A stretch of 64,000 nucleotides of DNA from Helicoverpa zea (lineage: Eukaryota; Arthropoda; Insecta; Lepidoptera; Noctuidae): contig NC_061466.1 of the NCBI RefSeq assembly GCF_022581195.2, positions 5,456,001 through 5,520,000 on the forward strand. The letters run 5' to 3'. Numbering within the stretch: position 1 is the first letter of the stretch; every line of letters starts with the position of its first letter. The notes below the pieces were generated by a model. That model was not told the origin of the DNA and searched no databases. It was given only the letters and a program-made list of their open reading frames with translations. Made by a program: the position numbers and the translations under genes. This document shows, one piece after another, positions 13,073-24,860 of this stretch.

Positions 13073-14706
13073 TTCTTTGTAAAAATGCAACAGCTGCTTG
13101 TAATCGTGGACAAGGATTGCCAATATAATTTATGCATTATTTGAGGCTTCGCTAAATTAAATTACCTCTCTCTGTATCTTTACGTCCATATGTACCACAA
13201 TGCTTTGTTTCAAAGAAACCTACCTACACTTCAACAAAGCTAAGTTCTACTTTCAACAAATCCTAAACAAAAGCAGTTAATCCGAAGGCCGACGCTAATA
13301 CACGTGGACTAAATAATAATAAATTCTAAGGCCAAGTTTTAAGTAATAAATTGTGCAAACTTACCTTGTCTCGATATATTTCAGTTTGAAACGGCCACGC
13401 ACTTTAATGCGATTAGGCTTTAAGCCCGTTTTCCCAGGTTAGAGCCATTTACGTAATGAGTTATGATGGCTCTTAACCTCAAAGAAATTAATATTCTGCA
13501 AGAATACAAAATGTATAAAAGCCTTTTAAATGACGTCACAAAAGAAGCGTTTAGTGGGTTATATATTGAAAAAGGTAATGGTTTTAAAGGCTTTAGATAT
13601 AAGATTAAGGATTTATGATGTTACCTTTTGCCTTTTGCTGTCTGCATTGTAGTCTGTAGATAAAGGAAAGAATCAAAAAAGGATTTTCCTAAAGTAAATC
13701 AGAATCCTTTTTAGGAATATTTGAATGAAAGAAACTCATTAAAAAGACAACTAAATAATTATAACACAAATTAATTACATATTTTAATACCCCTAGAAAG
13801 CGTTCCCAAATTAATTCCGCGCCAATATTTCACGTGACATTAATGCCCTTCAGATTTTAAGCCCAAGACGTCCCCTACCGAGATAAGCTAACCCTGAGAT
13901 TGGCTCAATTCCTTTCCACGAAGACTAGACTGAGCAAATGAGATCGTCAGTAATTGACTTACAAGTTGCATAGAATGCAAATTGATCTAGTTCCAAGCAT
14001 TTTGTTTGAAGCCGTCTTCCTTGAAATTGCGACACTGCCAATTTATTGTCTATTCAAAGAAGAGAAAAACTGAATGCAAATTGTAGAGGTTTAACCCGAC
14101 GAGAGGTATGAATCTTTCGTTGCACTACGAACTGTTTATAAATGTTTTTCTGTTGCAACTGTTTGTTTACTTCATTTATCATTCTTTCATGAGATTTTTG
14201 TTGACAATTAATATATCATTTCAACACTGTAACTAACTTTAAGTAGAAATATTTATTTATTTCTTCCCTAGAACCGCCTCAAAGTTTTGAATTTCATATT
14301 GACACAATAGTATACCATCATCAAAATGTCTTATAGTTTTGTTTAGGGTCCGAAAAATGGCTCGAATGGAACGAAATAGGCTGTGTGTTATGACTAAGCT
14401 GAAAAATCCGAAGTTCAGTTTCATTTTCAATCTCCAATAAAATCTTGCAAGTTTAATTCAAACGCTTTGTCAATGGGAACTTAAAATAAAGATAAAAAAG
14501 AAGGAAGTTTGCACCACTTCATATAGATCAGTAATCTTTCAGCTAAATTCTCTTTTTATGCATGAATCTTTGCGGTTCAAAATGGTGCCACTTAGAGTTA
14601 TTCGTTTTAGTTATGTTGATAATGTTGAAACTAATGAAAACTTGAATGCAGTGAGAGATACCATTATTGCAGTATTAGTTTTTCTCGATCATAACATAAT
14701 TTAATT
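13073..14706. other. Non-coding spacer
   Basis: No coding signal is seen. A small imperfect hairpin lies at 13437-13477 (arms 'gagccat' and 'atggctc'). A perfect TGACGTCA octamer lies at 13531-13538. Confidence 0.55.
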
Positions 14707-15091
14707 GTGATTATTTTTCCGACCCAAATATCGACCAATAGAATTGCACCATTCGACGTCACGTGGTACAACCTACATGGTATTATACTGAAAATTTTTT
14801 GAATATTTTCTCTGGTCGTTGCTACGTCAAACTGACAGGTTGTGGCCGACATTTGGGACGGAAAAATAATCTCCCGAATACCACACGAGCTTCATAATTA
14901 TCTGGCATTTCCCTCAAGGTTCCCTGCAAACAAATAAAGTCGTCAAGTTTTCCAGGAAAAATCACTCGCGCTTCGCGCTCGTGATTTTTTAACCTGAAAA
15001 ACTTGACTCCTTCATTTGTTTGCAACGAACCTATCGGGAAATACCCGATAATTTTGAAGCTCTTGTGGTATTATAAGTGATTATTTTACCT
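14707..15091. repeat. Fold-back/MITE-like element centred on GCGCTTCGCGC
   Basis: The segment 14859-14975 pairs imperfectly with 14976-15091: 'gaataccacacgagcttc' on the left answers 'gaagctcttgtggtat' on the right, and 'gcaaacaaat' answers 'atttgtttgc'. The centre is the small palindrome gcgcttcgcgc (14968-14978). A further inverted copy of the end, 'gattatttttccgacccaaa', begins at 14709 and answers 'tttgggacggaaaaataatc' (14852-14871), so the element may be compound. Small frames here are by-products. Confidence 0.75.
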
Positions 15092-16470
15092 ACGTAAGTC
15101 GATTCAGAGAAAATTCTGTGGTTCAACACTGATTTAATATTAATAATATATTTAAAGTACCTACTATCTCTAATGAGAACTATTTGCAATGACAACTAAA
15201 ACTATAATGTTGAATTGTTTAGAGAGTCAGCTTCTTTAAAGCTTGAATTCTTAATCCTTTTCATTTTCTTTGAGCTAAACTGGTACATTTTATTTCGAAA
15301 TTAATACTTAAAGGGTCTGCTGGACACTGTTTATCTTGTACAAAGAAAGCAAGATTGTAACAACACACTTTGCACAAGACACTCGAGTCAGAACCATCTT
15401 CAGATAATACACGAATTAAAAATTAAATGCAATTTCTGTCCAGACTGCACAAGATTTGCATCTCAGACTTACCCGGTGTAAATACGGAGTCAGAATAAAA
15501 GTGAGTACCATAAGCTATGTTAATACTACTTTTCCTTGCACCGTAAGATTTGCACCTACACACACACAATCCTCCTGAAACGGTACTTAACATAATGAAA
15601 AAAGTTTAAACCAAGTATTAAAAGAAGCAGCTAATAATTTACGCGGGCAACAAACAACTCTCATTCAAAATTACCCGAAGCATCATTGTTATCCAATGCT
15701 CCGACTAGGGCTAACATAAATCTTGATAATATGCAAATTTTATTTCATTAGAGCGGTTGGTCTATAAGCAATATTGCCTGACTGAGTTACTGCGGGACCG
15801 CCCTCGGATTAACTAATGGCTGTTTATCTTGTAAAGATCCCTCGTGTAAGAGCCCTGGTAAAGGATGTGTTGGAATTATTAATTTGAACGTTATAAGATG
15901 ACTTCACTTTGCGTAAGTCGGGTGCGGTCATAAGTGAGCAGCCTTAAGTGGGGGCTAGTGAAGTGCCAACGATATTGCATACTGCTTATGATTCTAAAGC
16001 CTGATGGACTTTCCTACTTACTGTTCAGGAGTGGTGGCCAAGCTCAATTAGTTATTTCGCTAAGATAAATATAGTTTTTAGTTTTATAATTTAAGCTACA
16101 ACTTTAGATCTTGATTTAATTCATAACTAGCAATGTAAAACTGTTATCTATTTTATGAAAGTTTCTTCGGAAGTATGAAGGCAAGTTAGATTGCCTGTAA
16201 GTCAATTTCATCGATAACCGTGCGTCGATTCAGGACTTTTTACAGTTATTTGTTAACGTCAGCTTTTTGTTCGCTCTCTCGTTAACCTGACAAGGGTTGA
16301 AAAGAATATAGATTGATGTTACACGTTTCTTTAGAAAGCACTATCTCTCACCTAACCAATAAAAACTACACGACGAGAATAAATAAGGCTATTGTTGCTT
16401 ACTTTAGTAGAGGATTCATCAAATTACTCCCCTATTACAAATGTTGCAAATTTGACGCAGTTAACCGTTA
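15092..16470. other. Non-coding spacer
   Basis: Mostly AT-rich sequence without open frames of note or recognised repeats. Confidence 0.55.
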
Positions 16471-16930
16471 AATATATGCGCTTCGTTAAAGCGCCAATCA
16501 GCGCCCTTGACGCGCTCGGAAATCGTAAAACAACACAATCACAGTGTACGCGAACCCAACAAAGGCTCACCGAACGTATTCATTTCGCTCATTTGCGTTA
16601 TTGAATCACGACATCGATTATTCCATTCGAAAACTGATAATCGAATGTATCCGTTTTAATGTTCGCTCTTGATATTTGGAAATCGCTAATAAATCGATGC
16701 TGTGTTGTTGTTTTTGATGATTTATATCGTCTATGGACGCGAATGGGTGCTATTTTTTCGTGAAACGTAATCGAATCGGTGTCTCGTATCAACAGTTTGT
16801 GCGGGATGAGTAACGGACCCATTCGTTTCTGTCAACTGTATAAAATATGCTATCCGGTCAGCTGAAGTTCGTTTATTTATCGACTCGACGGATCGGAGTA
16901 GATGGGGCGAGAGACTGGCATGCAAATGAC
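16471..16930. promoter_or_regulatory. CpG-richer block with a TATA-like motif, possible conserved regulatory element
   Basis: This stretch has many CG dinucleotides and a lower A/T level than its flanks. It includes a small hairpin gcgctt-cgtta-aagcgc (16478-16494) and a TATAAAA at 16839-16845. Short open frames occur on both strands, but none is recognisable. A promoter or conserved enhancer is possible; no initiator, first exon or splice donor confirms it. Evidence is compositional only. Confidence 0.2.
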
Positions 16931-19281
16931 AGCAGACTTGTAACTAATTGTGTAAGCGACATTAATGTTACACATATAATAATAGTTATGTATGGATATG
17001 ATTGATCGATGACGTATGTAATTTGAAGGAGTCTTTGCTAACCAGGCATAGATCCATCAAAATCGATGGATATTGTATTCAATTTTTCTTATTGTAAACC
17101 GACGTACCTAATTCGGAAAAAAACCTAAATTGCGCTCAATTCAGTAGACAGCAGTCTGGCAAAAACATTTAAAGAACTTCTGACAAAATTTTGTTTATTT
17201 TAAGGGAGGAGGGCTGCTGAAAAGCGCATTTACTGAATATTTGAGTTCCTAGGACTGCATTAGAGCGAGTATTTTTGTGCTTAATGTAGTCGCGCTCTCA
17301 CAAAAGTCTGTTAAGTTCCATAAAACATTGTTTTTCTACAACGCGATAAGACGTTCAAAAGCAAAGAAAAGCAATTTTCCCCGTTCATACACACAAAGGG
17401 TTGCATTTTCTCATATTCAGTACGCACTTCGGTTGCGTGGGGAACTATGCTCTTTTCGAAATGAAAACCACTGTTTATGTTTTCACACAGTGATTAAAGT
17501 GAAGTGTCAAAAACAAAATGCCATCGCGACTGTTCGGGCTGTGAGGACCGCGGGAGAGTAAAATTTTTTGCTCTTCAAAAGTGGGGAATATTATGGCTTT
17601 GACTGAGTGTCGATAGTAAACGCTGAAGACTATAATTTTCTTTGTTTCTTTTGCTGTTTGGAAACATTTTAGTTTCCCTCTGTAAAGTGATTGGAGTTAA
17701 TTTTCGCGGGCGATGTTTGTTTGTCGGTTTTCTCTATGATGCTTTCATTTGTCTTTTTTTTTGTAATTTTCACAGCTGCGGTTTTAATTTACAGTGCAAG
17801 TGCTATGGTTGTATTTTTTCATTTTTATGTATCCCTTTTGGTCCTTTCACATTGCATGATTTGGTTTTACGTTTATTGTCTTCCCATAAAAGCTGAATAT
17901 TGATTTGAAACAGTAATTATCACGGTGAATGCTTCAGACACCTGACTAAAGACTAATTTGATGCCTATTATATCAATATTCGTGGTAACCCAGCCAATTA
18001 GGCCAAATATGCTTGACAGAGCATATTCATATTGCAGATACCTGTACGATCTATATACCCTTTTCTATAGTTTGTATAAAGTAAAATGTCACAATTTTTT
18101 AAATCTTTGTTTGAACAAAATATAACCTTGCTTCGACAAGCTTGGCTGTGTATGACGTTGATAAGCGCATAAACTTAAAATGGATGAGATCATTTTATTC
18201 CCGCCATTTTACGTCACAATTGATAGATTTTAATGACGAATGACGTCACAAAGGGGAGCGTCCTTATCTCTAAGATGCAGACTTTTTTAAAAAACAAAAA
18301 AAGGGCCCAGCTCACACTATCGTGGGGTGTGGAAAAGCCTGAGAGATTACGGTCTGAGTGATTGCTGTTACTAAACTCTTGCGGCAATGTTCGTCGCAAG
18401 TGAATATTAAAGGCGTCTTAGAGAGTTCACACCGGTGCTAGAGTGACTCGAGAGTTTACGATGATAGGCGAATTATGCAGGATTTTTAAAAGGAAAATGC
18501 AGACCAAAATGTTTAAGTTTAAGTATGTAAAATGAAGAGTGATTATTTCTTTAGGTTTTTTGAACACATAAACACGATATTCTTTAACACAGTTGTCTGA
18601 TATTCAAAATGTAGATCTATGTAGATGTAGACTATCTATTTCGATTGCTAGCCAAACACTGTGATTTTCTTTTCATGCTCGTTCGTGCTCGTTTGTATAG
18701 TTTGTAAAGATATACCTACCTCACATCCACGCGTGTCTATGTTGATATAAAAATCAAGTACCCCAATAGACCATGCATGTGTACTTGTGCCTACACCACT
18801 AATGCATTCAATGATTTACCTATGGGGCGACAATATTACCTTTATCCTGCACTTGAAAATGCGCTTTATCTCCAACCATCAAAGTTGATATTACCTTGTA
18901 ATTGAAGATTGCATGAAATTGGTGAATTGTCTTCTCTCAACATGAGTCCTTTGCGCGGTGATGGGGAAAGTTTTCTTATTATTTTTTATTTATTATATTC
19001 CCCGCTGTTTGGTGGTTCCTGGTTTATCTTCTGTTTTTGTATAGTCTGTGTTATGATAGTGGTGTAATTTATTTGATGAACTTGAAAACTATTTACGAAA
19101 ATTTTGTGTAGTAGTTCTCACATACCTACCTTGTTTAAAGCCTCTGAAGTTAAAAGTAATAAAAACACACGTTCAGCTATTCTCGACCAAAGTTATTCTC
19201 TTAATACTCTTTCTTTCTATGCTATCCATTGTTCAGCCTGAGATTTCAATATTGTTCGATAGGAAAAGTAGCAGCTAAACA
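16931..19281. other. Non-coding spacer
   Basis: The T-rich frames at 17642-17903 encode hydrophobic, Phe-rich chance peptides. A TGACGTCA octamer lies at 18241-18248, with a further 'ttacgtcac' about 30 bp upstream. No gene or repeat is recognised. Confidence 0.5.
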
Positions 19282-19478
19282 TCTATACTAATATTATAAA
19301 GCTGAAGTTTGTTTGTTTGTTTGTTTGAACGCTCTAATCTCAGGAACTACTGGTCCGATTTGAAAAATTCTTTCAGTATTAGATAGCCCATTTATCGAGG
19401 AAGGCTATAGGCTACTTTTTATCCGGGTTCGTGTAGAGGTTCCCACGGGATGCGGGCGAAACCGCTGGCAGATGCTAG
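19282..19478 (+). mobile_element. Short Helitron-like element (non-autonomous)
   Basis: It begins TCTATACTAATATTATAAAG, has a (GTTT)n run at about 19307-19327, continues with 'ctactggtccgatttgaaaa' and ends in CTAG. The flanking bases are A on the left (19281) and T on the right (19479), the A|T insertion pattern expected of Helitrons, which make no target duplication. This 200-bp class is very abundant in Lepidoptera. It has no coding capacity and must rely on Rep/helicase proteins supplied elsewhere. Confidence 0.8.
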
Positions 19479-21340
19479 TATTGTATATTTTTCTAGCGAT
19501 TACTTTTGGATAGGTCGGAACAATATATCTGTAAGAAAAACATAGTTTTCTTATTCTTAGCCCTTCTGATTTTTTTTCTTTCCAATATCTAGAGTAGATG
19601 AACAACCATCTAATCTCGAGAAAATCTAAGTATACTATTGGTTTATTTAATTCCCGTACACACGGCGCCCGTCCGGAAATATAAAGGCGCGTGAACGACA
19701 CCTGATAGCGCGACGGTCCGTGTCCGGTGCCGATGCGGGTTTCCTGCCGTACGTACGATTCGTTTGCTCCCATTGTTTATATAATTTGTAATCAAACGTT
19801 ATTTTGTTTGGCTTTGCTTATATTTGGATGTTGATTTTGCTGCTTGATGCTGTTTGATGATTTTGTAAAGAGTATCGAATGGGGGTTGTTATTTGGAAAA
19901 AAATGTATGTAGTTAATGTTCGTTTAATAGTATACCATATCACTTTTAAATACAACTACTTATATCATGAGCTGAGTCGCGTTTCATAGTTTGTGGAACG
20001 TCAAAATACATATTGAATTGTTTTTATTGTCACACAAAGTTCATTCAAATTTTCGTTAAAACAGGAGACATTGCAAGAGAAAATGCCATAGGCCCATATT
20101 TACCAATACGGTAAACTAATATAACGCCAGAATCACTGACATATTCAACGAACCTTCCTAATTTGAACTGAGCGTATATCAACAAAATTGCTCAAATAGC
20201 GACCCGTGTATTCGACCAAATAAATTACTTACCCATGCTTCCTTTGAAGAGTACAATGAACATTTTAATTTACCTCATTTCGGTCATTCACTTGAAAAAT
20301 TACATTTCTGAAGTAAGCTCATTACATAAAGTCATTCCGTACAATTTTCATCCTTGAATAAAGTATGTACTGGTCATTGTTAAAAACGTTCGGTCAGCAA
20401 CGATAAATATAGAATACATTTCGCCCGAGATGAGAATATAATCCGGATTTAGAAAAAGATCCGTTTTCGTCCGCCGATGTAAAAGTAGGGTAGTGAATGA
20501 GAGATGGAGATTTTTGCGTTTTATCGCTCCGGAATTCAAATATTTATTTGGAAATCTATATTTGGCGGGCAAATGAAAATGGTAGGTATGCTAGAAATAT
20601 CTATCTGAGCATTCATGGTATTTTATCTGTGTGATATGTACTAGTTCGAAGATTCGACTATAGATTAGTATATACCAGCTTAAAGATTATAAATAAACTG
20701 TGGAATATCAAAGGCTTTTACGGACAGTTTACACAAAACTATTAAAACTTGACTATCACTATCGCAATTTTATTAAAGCACTTAATCATATACAGTAACT
20801 ACCCTATCTAACCCGCCAATAGTGTGACCACACAACACTAGCTATTTTTATAAAAATGCTCATATTATACGGAGAAGAAAAAGGACAGTTTTTGGGTAAA
20901 CCTCGCCCTTTGTTGTGAATGACGTCATGCTTTGTGCGGGCGTTATGAAGATATCACATTGTTGCCTGGATATGGCTGGATTATGCTCTTTTAGATGTTA
21001 ATGTAGTAGACTAGAGAATCTTTTGCTTTGAAGTGTTAAGTATGAGATTTTTCTTGAGTATTAAACGTCCATTTCAAGGGTTTTAATAGTCAAAGACTCG
21101 CAAAATTAAACAAATATTTTATCATCGCAAAATTACGGTTGATATTTTTATTTTTATCAACAGTATTATTACTTCAAAAGATCAAATACGTATTTAAACC
21201 CAATTCATTCTACACACATTCTAAAACACACCTAATTTATGTACACTCAAAAAAAGGCTTTGTGGGCATTTGAAACATACACATGTGGTGTGAAACCGCC
21301 TATTAAATTATCGTTACTCACATTAAGCCCCGTTTCAATG
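19479..21340. other. Non-coding spacer with a GC-rich patch
   Basis: A GC- and CpG-rich patch at about 19655-19760 stands out sharply. It gives the start of a 122-codon minus-strand frame that runs into the Helitron-like element; I do not regard that frame as a gene. A perfect TGACGTCA is at 20920-20927. No other repeats are recognised. Confidence 0.5.
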
Positions 21341-21344
21341 GCGG

Positions 21345-21372
21345 AACACCCTGTATGTAGGTACAGGGTGTT
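21345..21372. repeat. Short hairpin 'aacaccctgta'/'tacagggtgtt'
   Basis: Perfect 11-bp arms (21345-21355 and 21362-21372) flank a 6-nt loop. 'acagggtgtt' ends are frequent in insect DNA-transposon remnants. It lies close to 'gacagatggcgctg', a motif also common in dispersed repeats. No boundaries can be fixed. Confidence 0.5.
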
Positions 21373-21483
21373 GCTATAAAAACAATTAGATATTTTTTCC
21401 TCAGCACGTATAGTAATTACCGACAGATGGCGCTGCTCGTTAGGGTGGCGTATATTAGTCATTCATGCGCGGGATACTATTGG

Positions 21484-21852
21484 ATCCCACCCAAAACAAA
21501 AATGTGAAAGACTGCCAAGTTCGATAATATGGGAATGCTTCGCCTATAAAAGAAGTGAGATCTGAATAAGTACCAAGTTCCATACACATACCTCAGTTAA
21601 AAATAGTTACTTTTTTAATGATGTTACTTGGCAAGTTTTCATACACCTTGTTATAAACCTACTAAACGCAATGAATCAAGTATTTAATTTTCTATTAAAA
21701 CTTGCCAAGTAATCATCATTAAAAAGTAACTATTTTTAACTGAGGTATGTGTATGGAACTTGGTACTTATTCAGATCTCACTTCTTTTATAGGCGAAGCA
21801 TTCCCATATTATCGAACTTGGCAGTCTTTCACATTTTTGTTTTGGGTGGGAT
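21484..21852. repeat. Fold-back element with 156-bp near-perfect arms
   Basis: The left arm (21484-21639) is the reverse complement of the right arm (21697-21852), with a 57-nt loop. The outer ends are 'atcccacccaaaacaaaaat' and its complement. I noticed only a compensating indel pair near the inner 'ttaatgatg' segment. The near-identity suggests a young insertion or strong homogenisation. A transcript across it would form a long double-stranded hairpin. No transposase is encoded. Confidence 0.92.
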
Positions 21853-22630
21853 TTCATTTATTTTTGTAAGGTTGTTTATTTTATTTTTTTCTTATGATGA
21901 AGTTAGTTAAAGAAATGTCTCATTTATACTATTTTTTAGATTTTTTAATATGCACTATGTTTCTTACAAAGAAATGAACTAGATTAACTAAATGGACTAG
22001 ATTTACCAACTGACTGACATGACATGTTATCATATATTATGTTCGTGGATCAAAGTTACACATTCGTTATTTTCGAAAGTAATTCACACTTGGCCGTTTT
22101 CAGATTTTTACTTTACTTTGACTAAATACAAACCTTTGTACCATTCGAAGATATATTATATAAATATAGATAAATTTAGTTCGTTTTAGTTCCTTAGGGG
22201 AATAAATTTACACCGGGTATAAAACACCTTCATTATTTTGAAACCGACTCACACTTGGCCATTTTCAGATTTTTCCCTTTAACTTGACATAAAGACCTAC
22301 CTCCATGCCAAATTTCAAGTCAATACGACCATTGGAAGTGGTCTAGGTTTTTGATGAGTGAGTCAGTGAATAAGTGAATAAGTGTATAGTAAAAATAGCG
22401 ATTTTCTGACGTCAATATCTCAAGACCTACAATAGGTATATTAATGAAATTTTGTATTTTAGATAAGTGAGGGGGTCTCAACAGATACTAGAAATTTGAT
22501 ATGCGTAAATAAAATAGATTTTGAGTTACAGGGGGGTCGAATTTGGCCCGAAATGGTTCGTGTAATATAACCCACGGCCGGTGTGTCGCTTTTTTGCTCG
22601 AACTTGGCGGACACACTGCCGTGTGTCTAG
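21853..22630 (+). repeat. Dispersed repeat with two diverged 165-bp units
   Basis: The motif 'acacttggcc' followed by 'ttttcagattttt' appears at 22086 and again at 22251, so two diverged units of about 165 bp lie head to tail. The second continues into 'gacctacctccatgccaaat' and 'ttcaagtcaatacgacc', phrases I associate with common lepidopteran repeats. It directly abuts the fold-back, and both may belong to one larger element. No long frame is present. Confidence 0.6.
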
Positions 22631-24833
22631 ATTTTTTATGATGCAGATAATTTTGGTTGGTGTGCTTGCATAGTCATTTGTTTTAAATACCTTTTATTTT
22701 GAGGTTGAAGAGGATATCATCAAATGAAATGAAAGAGCTTGATATTTTGTGTCAGATTTTTTTTTAATTAATGAAAACTAATCTCCTCTTTCGTAAGTGC
22801 TAGTAACTTGAATCAATGCCAGTATTGTACTAATAAAATAAATCGGCTTTTAAATGCTCTAGGAGGTTTAAATGTTAGAAATGCATGTATAAATTGATGT
22901 TATTGATCAGAATAAGGGTTTGTTTTTAAAGAGACTGATACTCCTCAAATGTACCTACCCGTACTACTTCCTATTACATTGTATTCTGTTCTTGATAGGC
23001 ACATACAAAATAAACTCCCTAAAGTAATTTACATTTTCAAATTACTCACTATAAACTTGCCTAAATGCCGATTCATAACCTAACTACCCTTGTACTCTAA
23101 ATCTAAAAACTGCCTTCCCCAACAATAAACCAACGAACATTAACACTACAGCCACACATTATTGAACACGCAATCAATCTTACAATACAAACTACCCAAC
23201 CACTACAGAACTATCCAACTACTACAGAACGACCCATTCACTACAACACTACCCATTTACTACTTGTCAGCATGACTGTCAAAAATTTTAATCTTTACAC
23301 GTATCAATAATACGTATACATCAGAAAATACTTTGGAATTCAGCAGACATTTGTATGAACAGCCCTTAGCAACAGATGTGAATGATCCATAACAATGAAG
23401 TTTTTCCATTCAGATATTTTCTTTGATACTTGCAAGTTTGTGTGGTCAGATGCATTTTGTACTGTTGGAATAATTTCGAGCAGTTTTGAGAAGTGAAAAT
23501 TTGTCTTAAAAAAAAGAAATCGACTTTGTTATTTGTTAATTTGTATGGTAATTAATCGTCTTTTGGCATTCGTGATTTATGTCCAACAATATAACTACAA
23601 ATATTTAGGCACGACACTCTAAAGGACCTTTAATAGTTTCCCACCACCAGTACACCAAAACTTATGAAATTCAAACTTTGAACCCTAATGAAACAACATC
23701 AAACTATTTGGCTTTACCTAACTATGTAACCCACCCTTAAAGTCTGCAAGAAATCTTCCTTCCAAATCCTTAGCCTCTGCAAGTCATTCTGTCATCGGAG
23801 ACAGATAACGAAAATAATTAATCGCCAGATTCTATTATGACGTCATTAGGTCCCCAAATATTGGCCAAAGAGTACAAATAAGCGACGAAGTGGAAAGATA
23901 AATTAGTATGGCCACGTAATCTGGTTAATTTTGCTATGTCTTAATCTCTTAAGGAAACGCTTGTAAATATTTATGTTATGTGTAACGGCGAATGTATTAT
24001 GTATGTCTAATTTTAGACAGGTGTATAAAAGTCTCCTTGATGTAAGGGTATTTGAAAAGATTTTATTTAATAGAAAGCAGGCTGTTATAAACGGAATGTG
24101 TAAACAAAATAAAAGCGATTTTAAGTTTCCACTTTCCTTCTTATATAAGTAGGTGGTTGCTTTAGAATATATTGGGGGAAATTGAACCATATTGAAAGTT
24201 AACATGAAGCCTGAACATTAAGCTGATTTCCTTTTACTTTGTTAAAGAAACAATGCAGGTGCCCATCTAAAATACTTTAAAATTACTTCCTCGACATTTG
24301 CATATACTTAACTCGATATTTATTTAATATCAGCCTTCTTTTCTTCGAGACGAACCGTTCGATCGTAAGTCTTTCATCTAAGTTAGGGGAAGTTCACATT
24401 GTTTTGTCTTGCTATAAGAAAATGGGAATTTGATTATGGTGTATGAGATTTTACCATGATTTTATAAAAAGTATATTTGTAGACTCACTATAAATACTTT
24501 TGATGTGATATTTGATATAAATAATTTCAGTAAATGTATTTTATTTACTTCCGCAGTTCAAGATAATTCAGCTCTTTGTCAAAAGTACAATGTTATCACA
24601 ATTATTTAGATTTAAGCCATTTAAAAATAATACAATGAATGACTTCTAAAAGATTCACATATTTTTTAGAATTTATACATGTAATTCTCTGCCAACTAAT
24701 GCCCACAAAAGATTCAAATCACAGAAAATGTAGCACAACCTTTACAATATTTTAAATGTCTCCCCCGTTTCTTTTCAATAAACTTCTACTAAGCGCTTTT
24801 CAGAATATTCATGAAGATGTCTGTTCTTTTCAG
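22631..24833. other. Non-coding spacer
   Basis: A degenerate array at about 23140-23265 repeats 'actacagaac' and 'tacccatt'-like words. A TGACGTCA octamer lies at 23838-23845. The 100-codon minus frame near 23903-24205 has no recognisable features. Confidence 0.5.
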
Positions 24834-24860
24834 GTGGGTGTATTGAATTGGCTCTCTGCG
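24834..24860 (+). other. Candidate 27-nt microexon
   Basis: A pyrimidine-rich acceptor, 'ctgttcttttcag' (24821-24833), is followed by 27 nt and then a consensus donor, 'gtaagt' (24861-24866). A branchpoint-like 'tactaag' lies about 45 nt upstream. Length is a multiple of three; read in phase it gives VGVLNWLSA in one frame or a core GCIELALC in another. The third frame contains TGA. I recognise no host gene for it, and a chance pairing of splice-like motifs in 64 kb is quite possible. Confidence 0.2.

Noticed and set aside
17642..17903. Two overlapping hydrophobic frames resembling membrane peptides
   Set aside because: T-rich DNA gives Phe- and Leu-rich peptides by chance, and the two frames overlap on the same strand.
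19405..19773. 122-codon minus-strand frame
   Set aside because: The C-terminal part reads through a Helitron-like element and the rest is a GC-rich patch without motifs.
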